Positions 1 through 11,499 of a DNA stretch of 64,000 nucleotides are shown here, in pieces. Every line of letters begins with the position of its first letter. The stretch's first letter is position 1. Under the pieces are notes generated by a model, which saw nothing but the letters and a program-made list of their open reading frames with translations, was not told the DNA's origin and ran no database searches. Made by a program: the position numbers and the translations under genes. Where the stretch lies: positions 355,001-419,000 of the forward strand of contig JAJTWR010000266.1 of assembly GCA_021613335.1 (NCBI GenBank), in the 5' to 3' direction. The DNA comes from Whitmania pigra. Lineage: Eukaryota > Annelida > Clitellata > Hirudinida > Haemopidae.

Positions 1-35
1 TAAATTAAATAATTATCATCATCATCATCGATCAG

Positions 36-403
36 GTGAAGCTGTCAGATTAGCTCGAGACTTCGGTTACCTATGCGAGACCGAGTTTCCCGCCAAACAA
101 GCAGCTGACTTCATTTTGAAACAAAGTTCCACGTCATCGTCCTCATCGTCGTCATCATCATCAACGTCCGATGGCGTCGATTATCAGTCCAGGAAGCAGA
201 TGATCATGGCAGCCAAGTGAGTAATCGAAAGCTATCATTTGATTGGTTCGAATTAATTAATTAATCGTAATGAATTATTCATGAGGTTAAGTTTCTTAAT
301 TAATTTAATCGTCCTTGTTGATCTTTAGTTAGCAATTTATCCATTCAAAGCCATCATAGCTGGTGTCAGGCCCCACTCCTTCCACATTATCGCTCATACA
401 GTG

Positions 404-434
<31 letters not shown>

Positions 435-589
435 CCATCACCTTATTCGGCTAACCACATTGGCTGGCTAATAATTCAGTCAAAAGTTAATTGGTTGTGA
501 GCTCGTGGCACGACCTTCAAAGCATGGAAATGCCAACTCGATGACTTCCACTTTTCTTCGTGATTAATAGTCGCCTGGATCATCTTCTC

Positions 590-632
<43 letters not shown>

Positions 633-776
633 GTGTCGTCATCATCATCGACGTTGTCACCATCATTATCGTCATCGTCGTCGTCATCATTATCATCAGC
701 AGCTGCGACATTATAATCGTCTTCAGTACTATTATTATTATTATTATCTTCATCGTCGTCATCATCATCATCAACC

Positions 777-829
<53 letters not shown>

Positions 830-2457
830 GTCGTCACAAGCAACTCTTAACAAGCACCTCGTTAGGTCACGTGGCTTGCGGTTCATCCAGCCTTCAACGA
901 TTGAGTTAATTTCACGTCGTCATGACAACTTTCATTTTGCATTGCATTTTAAAAATTCATTTCGAAGAAGTTATTTTTAATTAGTTATCAATGAATAAAT
1001 AATAACTAATATCATTTTTATTAATACAATAAATGAAATCTCCAGATTTTAAGAACAAGTTTTTTTTTTAAATAAAATAAAATCAATTAAATAAACTAAA
1101 AAGTAGAATAAATTAAGTTAAAATAGAAATTGAAGAAACGAAATAACATCTAAATAAAAATATTCAGAGGGCGTGTCTGGCAAAAGTGCACAACTCATTG
1201 TTAACGACGCATTGAGCAAATTGTCGCCGAGCGCCATTTTGAGCCTGGCACGTGACCGGAAGGATAAAAGAAGTTCACTTCCGCTTAGACATGCGCGGTC
1301 GTCAAGATTTCGGTTATTTTTAAATCACCAAGAACTTTCTGAAGCTGTGATGAGAGACGAGGTGGGTGGATGTATGGGGGGTTGGGGTGGATGGGTGGAC
1401 GGGTGGGTGGCTGGATGGATGGGTGAATAGATGGATGGATAGGTGGGTGGATAGATGGTAAATGTAGTATTTAGTAAAATCTCTAAATAATGGGATTATC
1501 AAGATGGCATGTTAAGTTCACCAAAGTAGTTTTAACTCGTTTTATAATTATTTCATCTTCATTAAGGACATAATTAAACTAACCAACTTTACAAACCACA
1601 GGTATTAACCGCCATTGCGAATCAATGTTCTAAATTGTCTTTTAAGTTGAAAGGGTGGCGCATTAAAAAACAAATGTAACGCGATATCCTTGTACGTTTT
1701 GAGGGCCTCGGTTTCAGATGATGGCGTAGTTGCTGCCCTCGTTAGGAACCACCTAAGCACACCTGAGTGAGTGCACCTTGCACAGGTATCTGCGACAAGA
1801 GGCTATCCTATTTCTTCTCATCTTCGCTATCGCCATCATTATTATCATTATCATCATCGTCGTCGTCGTCGTCAGATCATCATCATCATCATCGGCAGAA
1901 GTAACACCATCTCTCCAGTGCGCATTCGCTTTATTAAACTGGCAAATTTTGTGTAGTTTATCTTACTTAGTGATAAATTATTATTTAAAAAAGAATATAA
2001 ATCTGAATTGCAACTAATTTTAATAACAAATAAATCCTCATTTCCAAGGCACATCATCAAAGAACTGGTCGACATGCTCAACCAAGACAGATCTCCTCTG
2101 GGCAACGGGCGCCAACCCCCAAATTCCCCACTTGACCCCGCCACCCAGAGGGCTCTGACCGGCTTTTCCCTCATCACCCACGGCTTCGGAGGACCTGCCA
2201 TAGTAGCTGCAATGAGTGCCACGACAAATTACCTCAACGAAATGCTCAAAACGGTCGAAAAGAATCTTTCGTCGTCGTCTGGATCTTCAACTGCCAATAG
2301 CAACGTCAGTGCAAGCAGCTCATCTGCGAGCCAAAATCTCGGAGGACTGGGAATTGAACACGGTGTGGACAAGAACAGCCACTGCTCTGGGCACAACCAG
2401 GTCGGCTCTAGTGCCGACGTAAGCCTGAAAGATGAGTTTAGTCAGCGGAAATTGTAA
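36..2457 (+). CDS. TFAP2: AP-2 family transcription factor, last two exons (5' part outside window)
   Basis: Two exons join as 36-216 and 2049-2457. The first opens after an AG acceptor with [20 protein letters not shown], the conserved AP-2 helix-span-helix/DNA-binding signature, and ends at a GTGAGT donor in phase 2. The second continues with [14 protein letters not shown] and [17 protein letters not shown], which match the AP-2 C-terminal dimerisation region, and stops at TAA 2455-2457. AP-2 proteins bind GC-rich palindromes as nuclear dimers and control ectodermal and other developmental genes. In this copy a Ser run of about nine residues (from TCA/TCG codons) plus a short acidic stretch replaces the family's loop between CETEFPAK and the next helix. 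The tail after residue LKTVEKN is Ser/Asn-rich and not conserved. The paralogue within the family cannot be assigned. The upstream exons, including the transactivation domain, lie outside the window. Confidence 0.92.
405..835. repeat. (ATC)n/(TCA)n microsatellite block in AP-2 intron
   Basis: Runs of ATC/TCA triplets at about 405-440, 591-632, 645-700 and 745-835, interspersed with TCG and ATT variants. They lie in the intron between the two AP-2 exons. The long Ile, Met or Asp open frames they create on both strands are artefacts. Similar but shorter blocks lie at about 1360-1460 (GGTGGATG-like) and 1826-1895 (ATT/ATC/GTC). Confidence 0.9.
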
Positions 2458-3887
2458 GCGATTAGAGTTTAAGAGAAGCTGGCTGAGCAAGATTTTGGCA
2501 AACGGAAGGGCAAGATTTCTGTGGAATTGCTTGATGGAATTTCTGTCGAGAACTAAATCTGGGTGGTTTGTGGGAAAATTGTTACAAGTGGCTTTGTTGG
2601 GTTATAGTTGGATGCTTTGGTAAGCATTACCTGTCCTGAAAAAAAGAGTTTCATCATCAATTTTTAATCTGTAGTTACTTTTTGTCTTATGCAATTTTCA
2701 AATACTATCGTGTGTTTTTTTTTCAAACAAAAATGTATTTTAAAATATATTTTATGCTAATTGTACTAGAGAGTAACAAATAAGTCATTTATTAATTCTT
2801 GCGAATTTAAAATGTTTTAACAAATTTTTTTTTAAGTAATTTAAAATTAATGTTTATGTTTCACTTATTTTATCGACACCATTCTGGCTTGACTTTCACA
2901 ATCGTGTAACTACGATTTCGTTTCATTTCATTTTATTGCGAATGTCTGAAAAACAACTTTAAAAAAATAAACTTTTTCGTACTGTTGCCCGTGCAAAATT
3001 GAGTTACAATGTTATTTTTATTTTAATTGCTAAAAATTGAATTAAGAAACTGAATTTTACCAAGGGGTTGATGCTTATAAGTTACAAAAAAATTCTTGGA
3101 AAGTGGTAAAATGTTTTAATTTTTAAAGTGAAGCATGAATATGTACGTCTAATATAAAGAAAATAATTTTAATCACTTATGCGTCTCTAAAAGTCACACT
3201 TTAATATAATTTGCACGAATTAACCAAAAATAACTCAGACAATAACTATAAAGTAGATTTAATCAGATTAATGTACAGGTTGGTTAATACCAAAATTTAA
3301 CATGTTTACTTTTAAGCAACATGTACTTGGAATAATAATAAATAATTCAAATAATCACTCCGATTTCCAATCATTTGGAAGCAATTCCATGTGTGCCAAT
3401 CAGAGCGAATTTGTTCTATAAATTAGGTTAAAAAATAGATATTCATTTCCTAGCGTACTTTTGTGTAACTTCAAGCATTTGACTCTTAATGCCATTAGAT
3501 AATTTATGGGAATTGTTTTCCAAGCTTGGAACTTTTATGATGAGAGGCAAGTTTGAGTTTTGAAAACAAATCATTGCAATTATTTGTAAATGGCTGGTGC
3601 TTGTTTTTGAGTTTTGCATTGCAATTACAAAATAATTTTTTTTATCACATTATGATACTAAAGCAGACTTAGATTTACAATTGATTTACAAAACAGCATT
3701 AGATAACGAGCAATATGATTCAAAACATGATGTCAAAAGGAGAAAACCCTTGCCAGAGAATGGTTTGTCTGTTAAATTTTTAAAATTAGAGAGCATTCAC
3801 ACCCAGGTATTTTAATAGCAGGTATTGTTTAACTTCATTGTTCTTTCAGTAGGACGCCCTTCAATCAAGCTGAAACTGCCAGATAAA
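2458..3887. other. intergenic, AT-rich
   Basis: AT-rich spacer between AP-2 and the fucosyltransferase. I see no coding signal. A good 3' splice site (TTGTTCTTTCAG, ending at 3849) lies 38 bases before the fucosyltransferase ATG, so the end of this stretch probably holds a 5'-UTR intron or a trans-splice acceptor. Confidence 0.6.
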
Positions 3888-4943
3888 ATGAACAAATTCA
3901 TAAGGACTCGAAAGTTGAAAGATTTATTGTTGTGTTTCATTATTGTCAGCATCCCAACAACCTGCATCTTCATTGGCCTTGCCATCAGCAATCACTTTGC
4001 ACCTTTGGATCATTCCTATTCTGACAGGGAAGTGATAGCCGACGTGACCAGGTTGAACTACTCTTGGCACAATTCGCACAACGTAACGATGCATTTTGTC
4101 GGAGGCCTGGGCAATCAAATGTTCCAGTATGCGTCGCTGTTCGGAATCGCAAAAGCCAACGGTTTGAAGCCTCTCGTGGACGGGAAACGGAACAAACTCG
4201 TCGGCGCATTTTCCAAACTCCACGGGGTCGAAACCGACGAAGAAGAGCTCAAGAAGATCCAAACCGGTCTAGGATATTTAATTTATAGAGAGAGGAAGTC
4301 GAATGCTTTTGAAAACAGGGCTTTCTCTCTGAACTTCATGAAGAACATTCAACTGGTCGGATTCTTCCAGTCTTGGAGATACTTCGATCACGTAAGGTCC
4401 CAAGTGAAGCAGCAGATGTCGAGTTTCAAGCCGAGAATTGCAAAAAAAGTCAATGATTTTCTGGCCTCCATTTTGAGTTCGCACGCCATGCTGGGCGAGG
4501 ACCAGACGGGCATCAAATTCGTCGGAATTCACGTCAGGCGGGGAGATTTTTTGGAGAAGAGCAACGTGGAAAAAGGCTACGGCGTTGCCGACTCCTACTT
4601 CTATAAACGTGCCATGCAGTTCTTCCTGCAGAAGTTTAAAAATGTCGTCTTCGTCGTCTGCTCGGACGATCGCGTTTGGTCCGAGGAACGCATTCGTTCC
4701 AGCGGCCAGGGATCCCTCGTCGTCCACTCCAAGTTTTCAAATTTGACCGACCCAGCTTACGACCTCAAACTGCTTGCCAGCTGCAATCACACCATCTTCT
4801 CCGGGAGCACCTTCGGTTGGTGGGGCGCGTGGCTGTCCGGAGGTCTCGTGGTTTACAATCAAGATTTTCCGAGGCCCGATTCTCCATTGGCCGAGCAGTT
4901 CAGACTGTCTGATTACTACTTGCCTCAGTGGCTTCCAATGTGA
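3888..4943 (+). CDS. galactoside alpha-1,2-fucosyltransferase-like (GT11), type II membrane protein
   Basis: One uninterrupted coding exon of about 351 residues. I start it at the ATG at 3888 because an in-frame upstream ATG (3825) lies before a strong splice acceptor. After a basic N-terminus comes one hydrophobic signal anchor (about residues 11-33), as in Golgi type II enzymes. The GT11 hallmarks are in order: VGGLGNQMFQYAS near residue 70, VGIHVRRGDF near 210 (the HxRRGD GDP-fucose site), and FSGSTFGWWGAWLSGG near 310. The length matches vertebrate FUT1/FUT2 (about 340-365). The enzyme should move L-fucose from GDP-fucose to a terminal galactose in alpha-1,2 linkage in the Golgi. The acceptor is not predictable from sequence. 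Invertebrates often carry many copies of this family and I cannot name an orthologue. A polyadenylation signal follows at 5148. Confidence 0.95.
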   Translation: MNKFIRTRKLKDLLLCFIIVSIPTTCIFIGLAISNHFAPLDHSYSDREVIADVTRLNYSWHNSHNVTMHFVGGLGNQMFQYASLFGIAKANGLKPLVDGKRNKLVGAFSKLHGVETDEEELKKIQTGLGYLIYRERKSNAFENRAFSLNFMKNIQLVGFFQSWRYFDHVRSQVKQQMSSFKPRIAKKVNDFLASILSSHAMLGEDQTGIKFVGIHVRRGDFLEKSNVEKGYGVADSYFYKRAMQFFLQKFKNVVFVVCSDDRVWSEERIRSSGQGSLVVHSKFSNLTDPAYDLKLLASCNHTIFSGSTFGWWGAWLSGGLVVYNQDFPRPDSPLAEQFRLSDYYLPQWLPM

Positions 4944-7441
4944 AGAGTTCAATGAAATTTGTATCTTTCAAGTCAGATTCCAAGTCCACTTTGAGAAAAA
5001 TTTTATGATTTTTTGCGAAGAGTTGAATATTTTTTATTAGTGACTTGCAACATGTGAAGTTGAAGTAAAGATAAGCTTTTTTATTTGGAGTTAATTCTTG
5101 AATCAATTCATTTTTTGCTTAACTTGTGTCGTGGCTAATTTTGTGAAAATAAATTTCATTTATGTTTTTCTTTGAGTCACCTTTTGATCTTTTTTATGGA
5201 TTGTTTTATTAATGCCGTTTCTGCTTAGCAATGTTTTCATAGGCATCCTCCGCTATGACAGATTTATTTTGAATTGTGATTATTTTGATGTTTGCCTTGT
5301 TTAAAAATTTTGTCTTGCTTCATTGTTGTATGCCTTGTGTCCAATGACTTACGACTTGTTTTGAGTTTTCTGGTGTGTTTATCTGAATCTAATCTTGGTT
5401 CAACTTTCTAAAACTCATTTCTCCTACCATCTGAGTTTTTGTTTCACTTCTTTGATTCTTATCAAGATTGGATTTGATAAACTTGTTCTTGGCATGGAAG
5501 ATTTCTAGATTTCCGTTTGAGGCATTTATTTATTACTTTGTTGTTGGCATATTACAGCCTTGAGAGAAATTACTTCATTAGATTTGTTGGCTTGAAGTTT
5601 TATGCTTGTTTGATACTTTTAAAATCAACATCCACTTTTGGAGGTTCCAGATGTTTGTAATTTATTTTGCTAATTTATTGCTAACAATCGCTAACATTTA
5701 TTTTACTCTTTTTAATAATGTGGCGTGGCAAAAAATGGGAATTCACATAAAATGAATGATTATTATTCATAGTAAGATGTTCTTAAATACCTGTCTGTTG
5801 GGGAGCCCAACGTGTGAGATTTCTGTGGGTGTCAATTTCACCATGTTCGAGGTAGTATCAAAATTTATTTTTGTAAATAATTAAACTATTTTAAAATAGG
5901 CAAATATTTTACGTTTTAACGAAATCAACTTTAATTAGTTAAATGAAGAGTAAAATTCTAAACACGGCGAAACTTGCAGCCATTGGCTTGTCATTGGCGT
6001 CTGACGGCCCTTTCAAAGAAGTCTGTAAAGAACCGATTGCTTATGATGTAACAATCCAGTAGGTTTTTTTCAGATAATGTTTTGAAATTTCACAATTATA
6101 TTATTTGGCATTTTTATGGTTCGTCTTTTTTTTCTACAGAGTTGATTGGACATTACAAAAGCAAGCTGTCTGCCTAACAGGGAATCCGAAGGCGACCAAA
6201 TCACTTCACATTTCCAAGTATTTCGATCATCGAATTCCATAAACTTTCAATTAAACATATCAAGGTTTGCAGACGTGTTTTGCTTATGGCGACGCGAACA
6301 GAGGGACGGTAAACCTTATCTCGAACGAGTCAATCGTGAGTTCTGTGTGAAATTAAACTATAATAAAAATAATTTTATCTGTTCTGGGAAGCGAATTAAG
6401 GTTCTAAGAGTTTGCAGCTCGTTTGATTGCAAATATTTTTTTTATAACACAAAGCGATCGCTTAAATCGTCGCAGTGATCCAGAACCCAAACTTAAAAAT
6501 CTTATTTTAGAGATGCAAGTTTTAATGCAGTCATACTCAGTCATGTACTCTTTATGACGATGTCGAAGATTACTGAAGAAACCCTAGTGGTTTGTAGGTG
6601 TTAGGTGAACAGAATTGTAATATTATTGTGTTTCACTCCGCTGGTAGTTGACCCAGATGCCAAGTTTCCCAAGAAATGCCAAAATTTTTCGTCTTTCCCT
6701 CAATACTCGAACATCGGTAGCGCAGCCTTTCCTTGGAATTGTGTAAAGTTTTCAAGCAGATACATCATTACCTGCTTAAGGATTATAGTTAATCTTCAAA
6801 TTGATTGCGATTGTAAGTCCTGAGTAAGCTGGCAGCGTAACTCATTAGCATTTCGTAACTGATTTTTAGTAAGCAGGGATGCACAATCGATCATGTATGA
6901 CTACTACATTACTATCACTATGACATTAACTTTATATGTTTTATAACCGGATGGTTAGAGATGAGAGTTTTACATCGACGATGATAGTGATGATGATGAT
7001 GATGAAATTAAATGTCCATTTCCTAACTAGAGGAAGATATGTGAGAGTTCTCACAGACACTTTATTTTGTGCTCGCGTGCACACGGACGCAGGTTGGCAG
7101 CGGATGCTGAGCTGGCTAGAGTATTAAGTAGCATCTGTGGAGTGCGCGAGGAAATAGCTGGCGAGTTTTCTTATTGGAAACTTTGAATTTGAAACTCGAG
7201 TTCATTGGAGGGATTCTAAGCTCTCTGCTCGTTGTTTAAAAGTTTCTGTTTATCGATCAATAAACGATTTGGATTCACCGGATTTGTCTTGTTACGAACT
7301 TCATCGTTCGAATTCGTTTCCATTTTGATGAGTTTAAGTTCCGAGCCTCGTTGCTTTCCACGTTCTATTTGAGAGACAGACGATTGGGTGTAGATCGGAG
7401 AGTTTAGAATATTTGCGTTGTAATCGTCAAATGTTGTAATC
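4944..7441. other. intergenic between fucosyltransferase and kinesin
   Basis: AT-rich DNA after the fucosyltransferase 3' UTR. Short open frames occur, for example 5944-6063 (39 codons, starting MKSKILNTAKL) and 6146-6478, but none has a recognisable motif or a coherent splice chain. The last few hundred bases should hold the promoter and 5' UTR of the kinesin gene. Confidence 0.5.
5148..5153 (+). terminator. polyadenylation signal AATAAA
   Basis: AATAAA 205 bases after the fucosyltransferase stop codon, in an AT-rich 3' region. It is the first canonical signal downstream. Confidence 0.55.
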
Positions 7442-9415
7442 ATGTCCAACTTTAAAGTTGTCGTGAGGGTAAGACCCATCTCTGACCGGTGAGTTTGGCA
7501 CTCGGAATGTTCCCTTAAAACTGATTTCATTTTTTCTCATTAATTTCTTTTTTTTTTCGTTAATAACGCATTGCAATTTAATGTAAATTTTTTGTGGCAA
7601 CGTTTACAAAGTCTGATGCGACTAAATGAATCGTTTAGGAAGGCCATAATTGTTTATGTTTATTACTTATTCTTGTTCCACCTATTGTATTGATTGTTTA
7701 TCAGAGAGAAATCAAAGCTATCTCATCCTGCCATCGAGCTTGGTGATGATTCCTCCATCATCGTCCACAATGTCAAGGCAAGTTTGAGTTTCAGAAAATT
7801 GTTCGACCGATCGCCGTTCTCTCCAGCAGGACGTTATTTAATATTTTAAGAGAGAAAAAAAATTATTTACATTGAAACAAATGCTCGAATAAGAAAGAAG
7901 GAATTTTAAATTTCACTGAAAACAGTTGGAGAGTAAGAAAAGCATCCATGCAGACAGCAGGTGCAGGAAAAAGAGGTTCTACTTTGACAGAATATTCTGG
8001 TCTATGGACCCCTGCCACATCCAGTATGCCTCGCAAAAGACCGTTAGTCGCTTTGCCACGTTTTCGGTCAAGCATTATTTTTAATCGTGTTGTAATTAAT
8101 GCAGTTGTTGTTTATAAATTTTAATGTTCATTAATCATTATTATTATTGTTATTAAAAATTAGTTTTTTATTATTATTGTTATTAAAAATGTTAGGTTAG
8201 ATAAATTCTTCATCTTAGTCAGAACTTTCTATTATTAATACAAATGAATGATTATGTAGTTAAAACTACATAATTAATTAATAAATATTTCCAAAGGAAA
8301 GATTCTTGAGAATTAAAAAAAAAGAGATGGTTACCGAATGCCAAACATGCTATAATTTCCGTGACGCAGTAATTGGTTTACGAGTGTCACGTGGTGAGTG
8401 ATGGTCCTGGGAAAGTGTCGCTCTTTGGGGTCATTTGTTGAGTCATTCCTTCTCTGCTTTCATTCATTCATTCATTCATTCATTCATTCATTCATTCATT
8501 CATTCATTCATTCATTCATTCATTCATTCATTCATTCATTCATTCATTATTCATTCATTCATTCATTCATTCATTCATTCATTCATCATTCATTCATTCA
8601 TTTATTCATTCATTCATTCATCATTCATTCATTCATTCATTTATTCATTTATTCATTCATTCATTCATTCATTCATTCATCATTCATTCATTCATTCATC
8701 ATTCATTCATTCATCATCATTCATTCATTCATCATTCATTCACACATTCTTTCATTCATTCACTCATATCCATCCATTCATTCATTATGCCACGCATAAA
8801 ATAACAAATCAGCTCTTAATCGACGGAGCCTGTTCTCCTGTTAACCTTATTTAATTATGTATTTATTTATTGGATTTATTATTAAGTCTCGTAGATTTAG
8901 CAACACGGTAATGATGATGATGATGATGACCATCTCATCCATCTCTCCATCCACCTGATCACTCACTCACTCATCCGCACTCCGAAATCGCTCATCGTGT
9001 CTCGGAAATGGCGTGTCTCCGGCTAAATGGACCTTTGTCCACTCAACAGGTGGATAATGAAAGCTTGTAATTTCCATTAATACGTGTTTCCTCTCACCAT
9101 TGCCTTCCTTTATCTCTCTCTCACACACTGTTACTGGCGCTAAATTCGTTTCTCCTGTTAAAACAATTTCCTGACTCCCCAGCGCTATACGTTAGTGCCA
9201 TTTTTTAAAAATAATTTGCACTTAATAAGTACTTAATTTCTTGTAATTAGTTTGTAAATTGAAAGTTATCATCAGGAGTACAAATATAGCTTGCTGAAAG
9301 GGCTTTTTTTACCGTTATAATACATTTTTACCAACGGTAGACTGGCACTGCTGAACTTGATTAACCTCATTTACTACAATGGCTCTGTCTGCTCTTCGCG
9401 AGAGGACGACGACGA

Positions 9416-9447
<32 letters not shown>

Positions 9448-11463
9448 ATGATGATGATGATGATGATATTGCAGCCACTTTAATGATTGATAATCACATT
9501 TGGAGAGGATGCCATCTCGCTCCTGTGGATGACTCAGTTGATGGAAACGATGATGACGATGATGATGACATTTGATGGATGGAAGGAAGAACTGTTGGGT
9601 GGGGGGGTGACTGTAAGAGTTACGATGACTAACGATGAGTAACTAGTGTAAAACAAAGTCGCATTTAAGTGGGACAAATGTTTATGCCTGGAACCCAAAA
9701 AAGAAAGATTTGAAATCTTTATCCAGAATCATCGGCATCAGCACAGGTAAACAATCGCCTCAACAATCACAAACCCACTTACATAGACGTTGCGTACAGG
9801 CTCTCATCCGACCTCGATTATTCCTTTGTTAGGAGTCGAAAGGTGCGCTTGAGTCATGATGCCTTTCCTGCCTGTTGAGCCTCCTCTCACTTTTCCCATC
9901 ATAACCATCATCATCATGATCATCATCATCATCATCGTCGTCGTCGTCATCATCATCATCGTCATCATCACCATCCACCTTTTCCACTACCTTATTTCCA
10001 TTCCTACCCTCACTCACTCCGTCGACATCTCGCTGGTCGAGATTGTTTGACGAGAGGATCCGCCGTCTATCAAGAGCCTCAATTTCCTTCGAGGAGGGAC
10101 GCAAACAACGACAACAACATCTGAGCAAACAACTCGGATTCATCCAAGTATGCACAGCAGTCGATGTGTTTGCCGTGTCTGTAGGCCAGCGATTGTCGTT
10201 GTTCCTAGTGATTGATTGTGATTGATTGGTGGTTGATTGGTTGAAAAGTTCACCTCAAGGAATAGATTAGTAGATGAATGATTGAGAAAAAAAACAGCCG
10301 AATGAATGAGCGAGCGAACGGATGTTGCGGATGTTTTACTTGTAGATTCAGAAGGCAAAAAAAGAAAATCATGTCATAATTTAATTTCAAGATAAGAGAC
10401 AGAGCTGCTTTTAAAATGGATTAAAATTCACAACGAACATCTCAGGCTTATCCAGGCTATCATGAATCATCCTCACTGTGTATAGTGGCGGATGGTCGGG
10501 TGGATGGATGAGATGAGATGGTAATTGGATGGTGATTGTGTGTGTATATTTTTGAGAAGACTCCAAATTGCATTTTCCTCACCATAAGAGCCATGGCTGT
10601 CATCATCATCATCATCATCATCATCATTATCTTGTTATTGTAGTCAATTATTTACAACAACAATCGTAATGTTATGTCGTTAATAGTAATTATGTTCGTC
10701 GCACAATCATCATCTTCATCATCATCATCATCGACCTCATCGTCGTCGTCTTCTTCATCTTCCGCTTTTCAACATCCTGGTTCAAAGAAGATATAATTAC
10801 TCTCTCGCCAGCCTCTAGACTAATAAACGTAATTGTCGTCATTAATTATTTACATTCAAGAGGCTGTTAATAAATTATGCAAATTAATCAACCAATCAGG
10901 TGTACGATGACCTCAGTCCTGACCTGCTGAACCACGTGTTCGGTGGATACAACGTCTGCCTGCTCGCCTATGGACAAACTGGGTCAGGGAAGACCTATAC
11001 GATGATGGGAAATGAGGTCAGGTCTTGTTGCAAACAATATGATCCTTTACACATTATAAATGAATACAAATTTATTTATTTATATATTCATATCGATATT
11101 TTTGTAGACGATGTTTTGAATTTGAATTGTAGACACCCACGAAAAATATAGTATTTGCTGAGTTAGCACATTCTGCAGTTGTCGTGGAATGATGAGACAT
11201 ATTTTTTTAAGGGATCAGTTGTTGGTGCTGTTTAGTGGAGTTTCATGCTCAAACATCATTTGCATAGTATTTATAAGTAATGTAGCATTGCCGAGCAGTT
11301 TCGAGGGGTTGATGCACAGTTTAAAACAAAACCTCCTTTTCCTTTTGCCTCCGCTGGGAATTCCCCAGAGAGTCGATGCAGCTTTTTATTGGGATTTGTG
11401 CATTTTCATTGGCTTGGAATGAACGTGTTTATTACTTGCAAAAACAAATTCATGCACCGAAAG

Positions 11464-11499
<36 letters not shown>

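Larger units (their letters stand above)
8043..10899. other. kinesin intron 3, microsatellite-rich
   Basis: Contains an (ATTC)n tract at about 8458-8790, (GAT)n/(GGT)n at 9403-9471, (ATC)n/(GTC)n at 9897-9975, and ATC blocks at 10597-10628 and 10706-10760. I see no gene in it. The donor is ACC|GTTAGT after 8042 and the acceptor is CAATCAG before 10900. Confidence 0.7.

Noticed and set aside
476..886. Poly-Asp, poly-Ile and poly-Met open frames on both strands
   Set aside because: They are translations of an ATC microsatellite inside an AP-2 intron. No frame has complex sequence.
7216..7530. 104-codon - strand frame
   Set aside because: It overlaps the first kinesin coding exon ([12 protein letters not shown]) on the other strand, which has clear homology.
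7863..8075. 70-codon - strand frame
   Set aside because: Antisense shadow of kinesin exon 3 ([19 protein letters not shown]).
8398..8854. Two long + strand frames with Ser-Phe-Ile-His repeats
   Set aside because: Frame-independent reading of an (ATTC)n tract within a kinesin intron.
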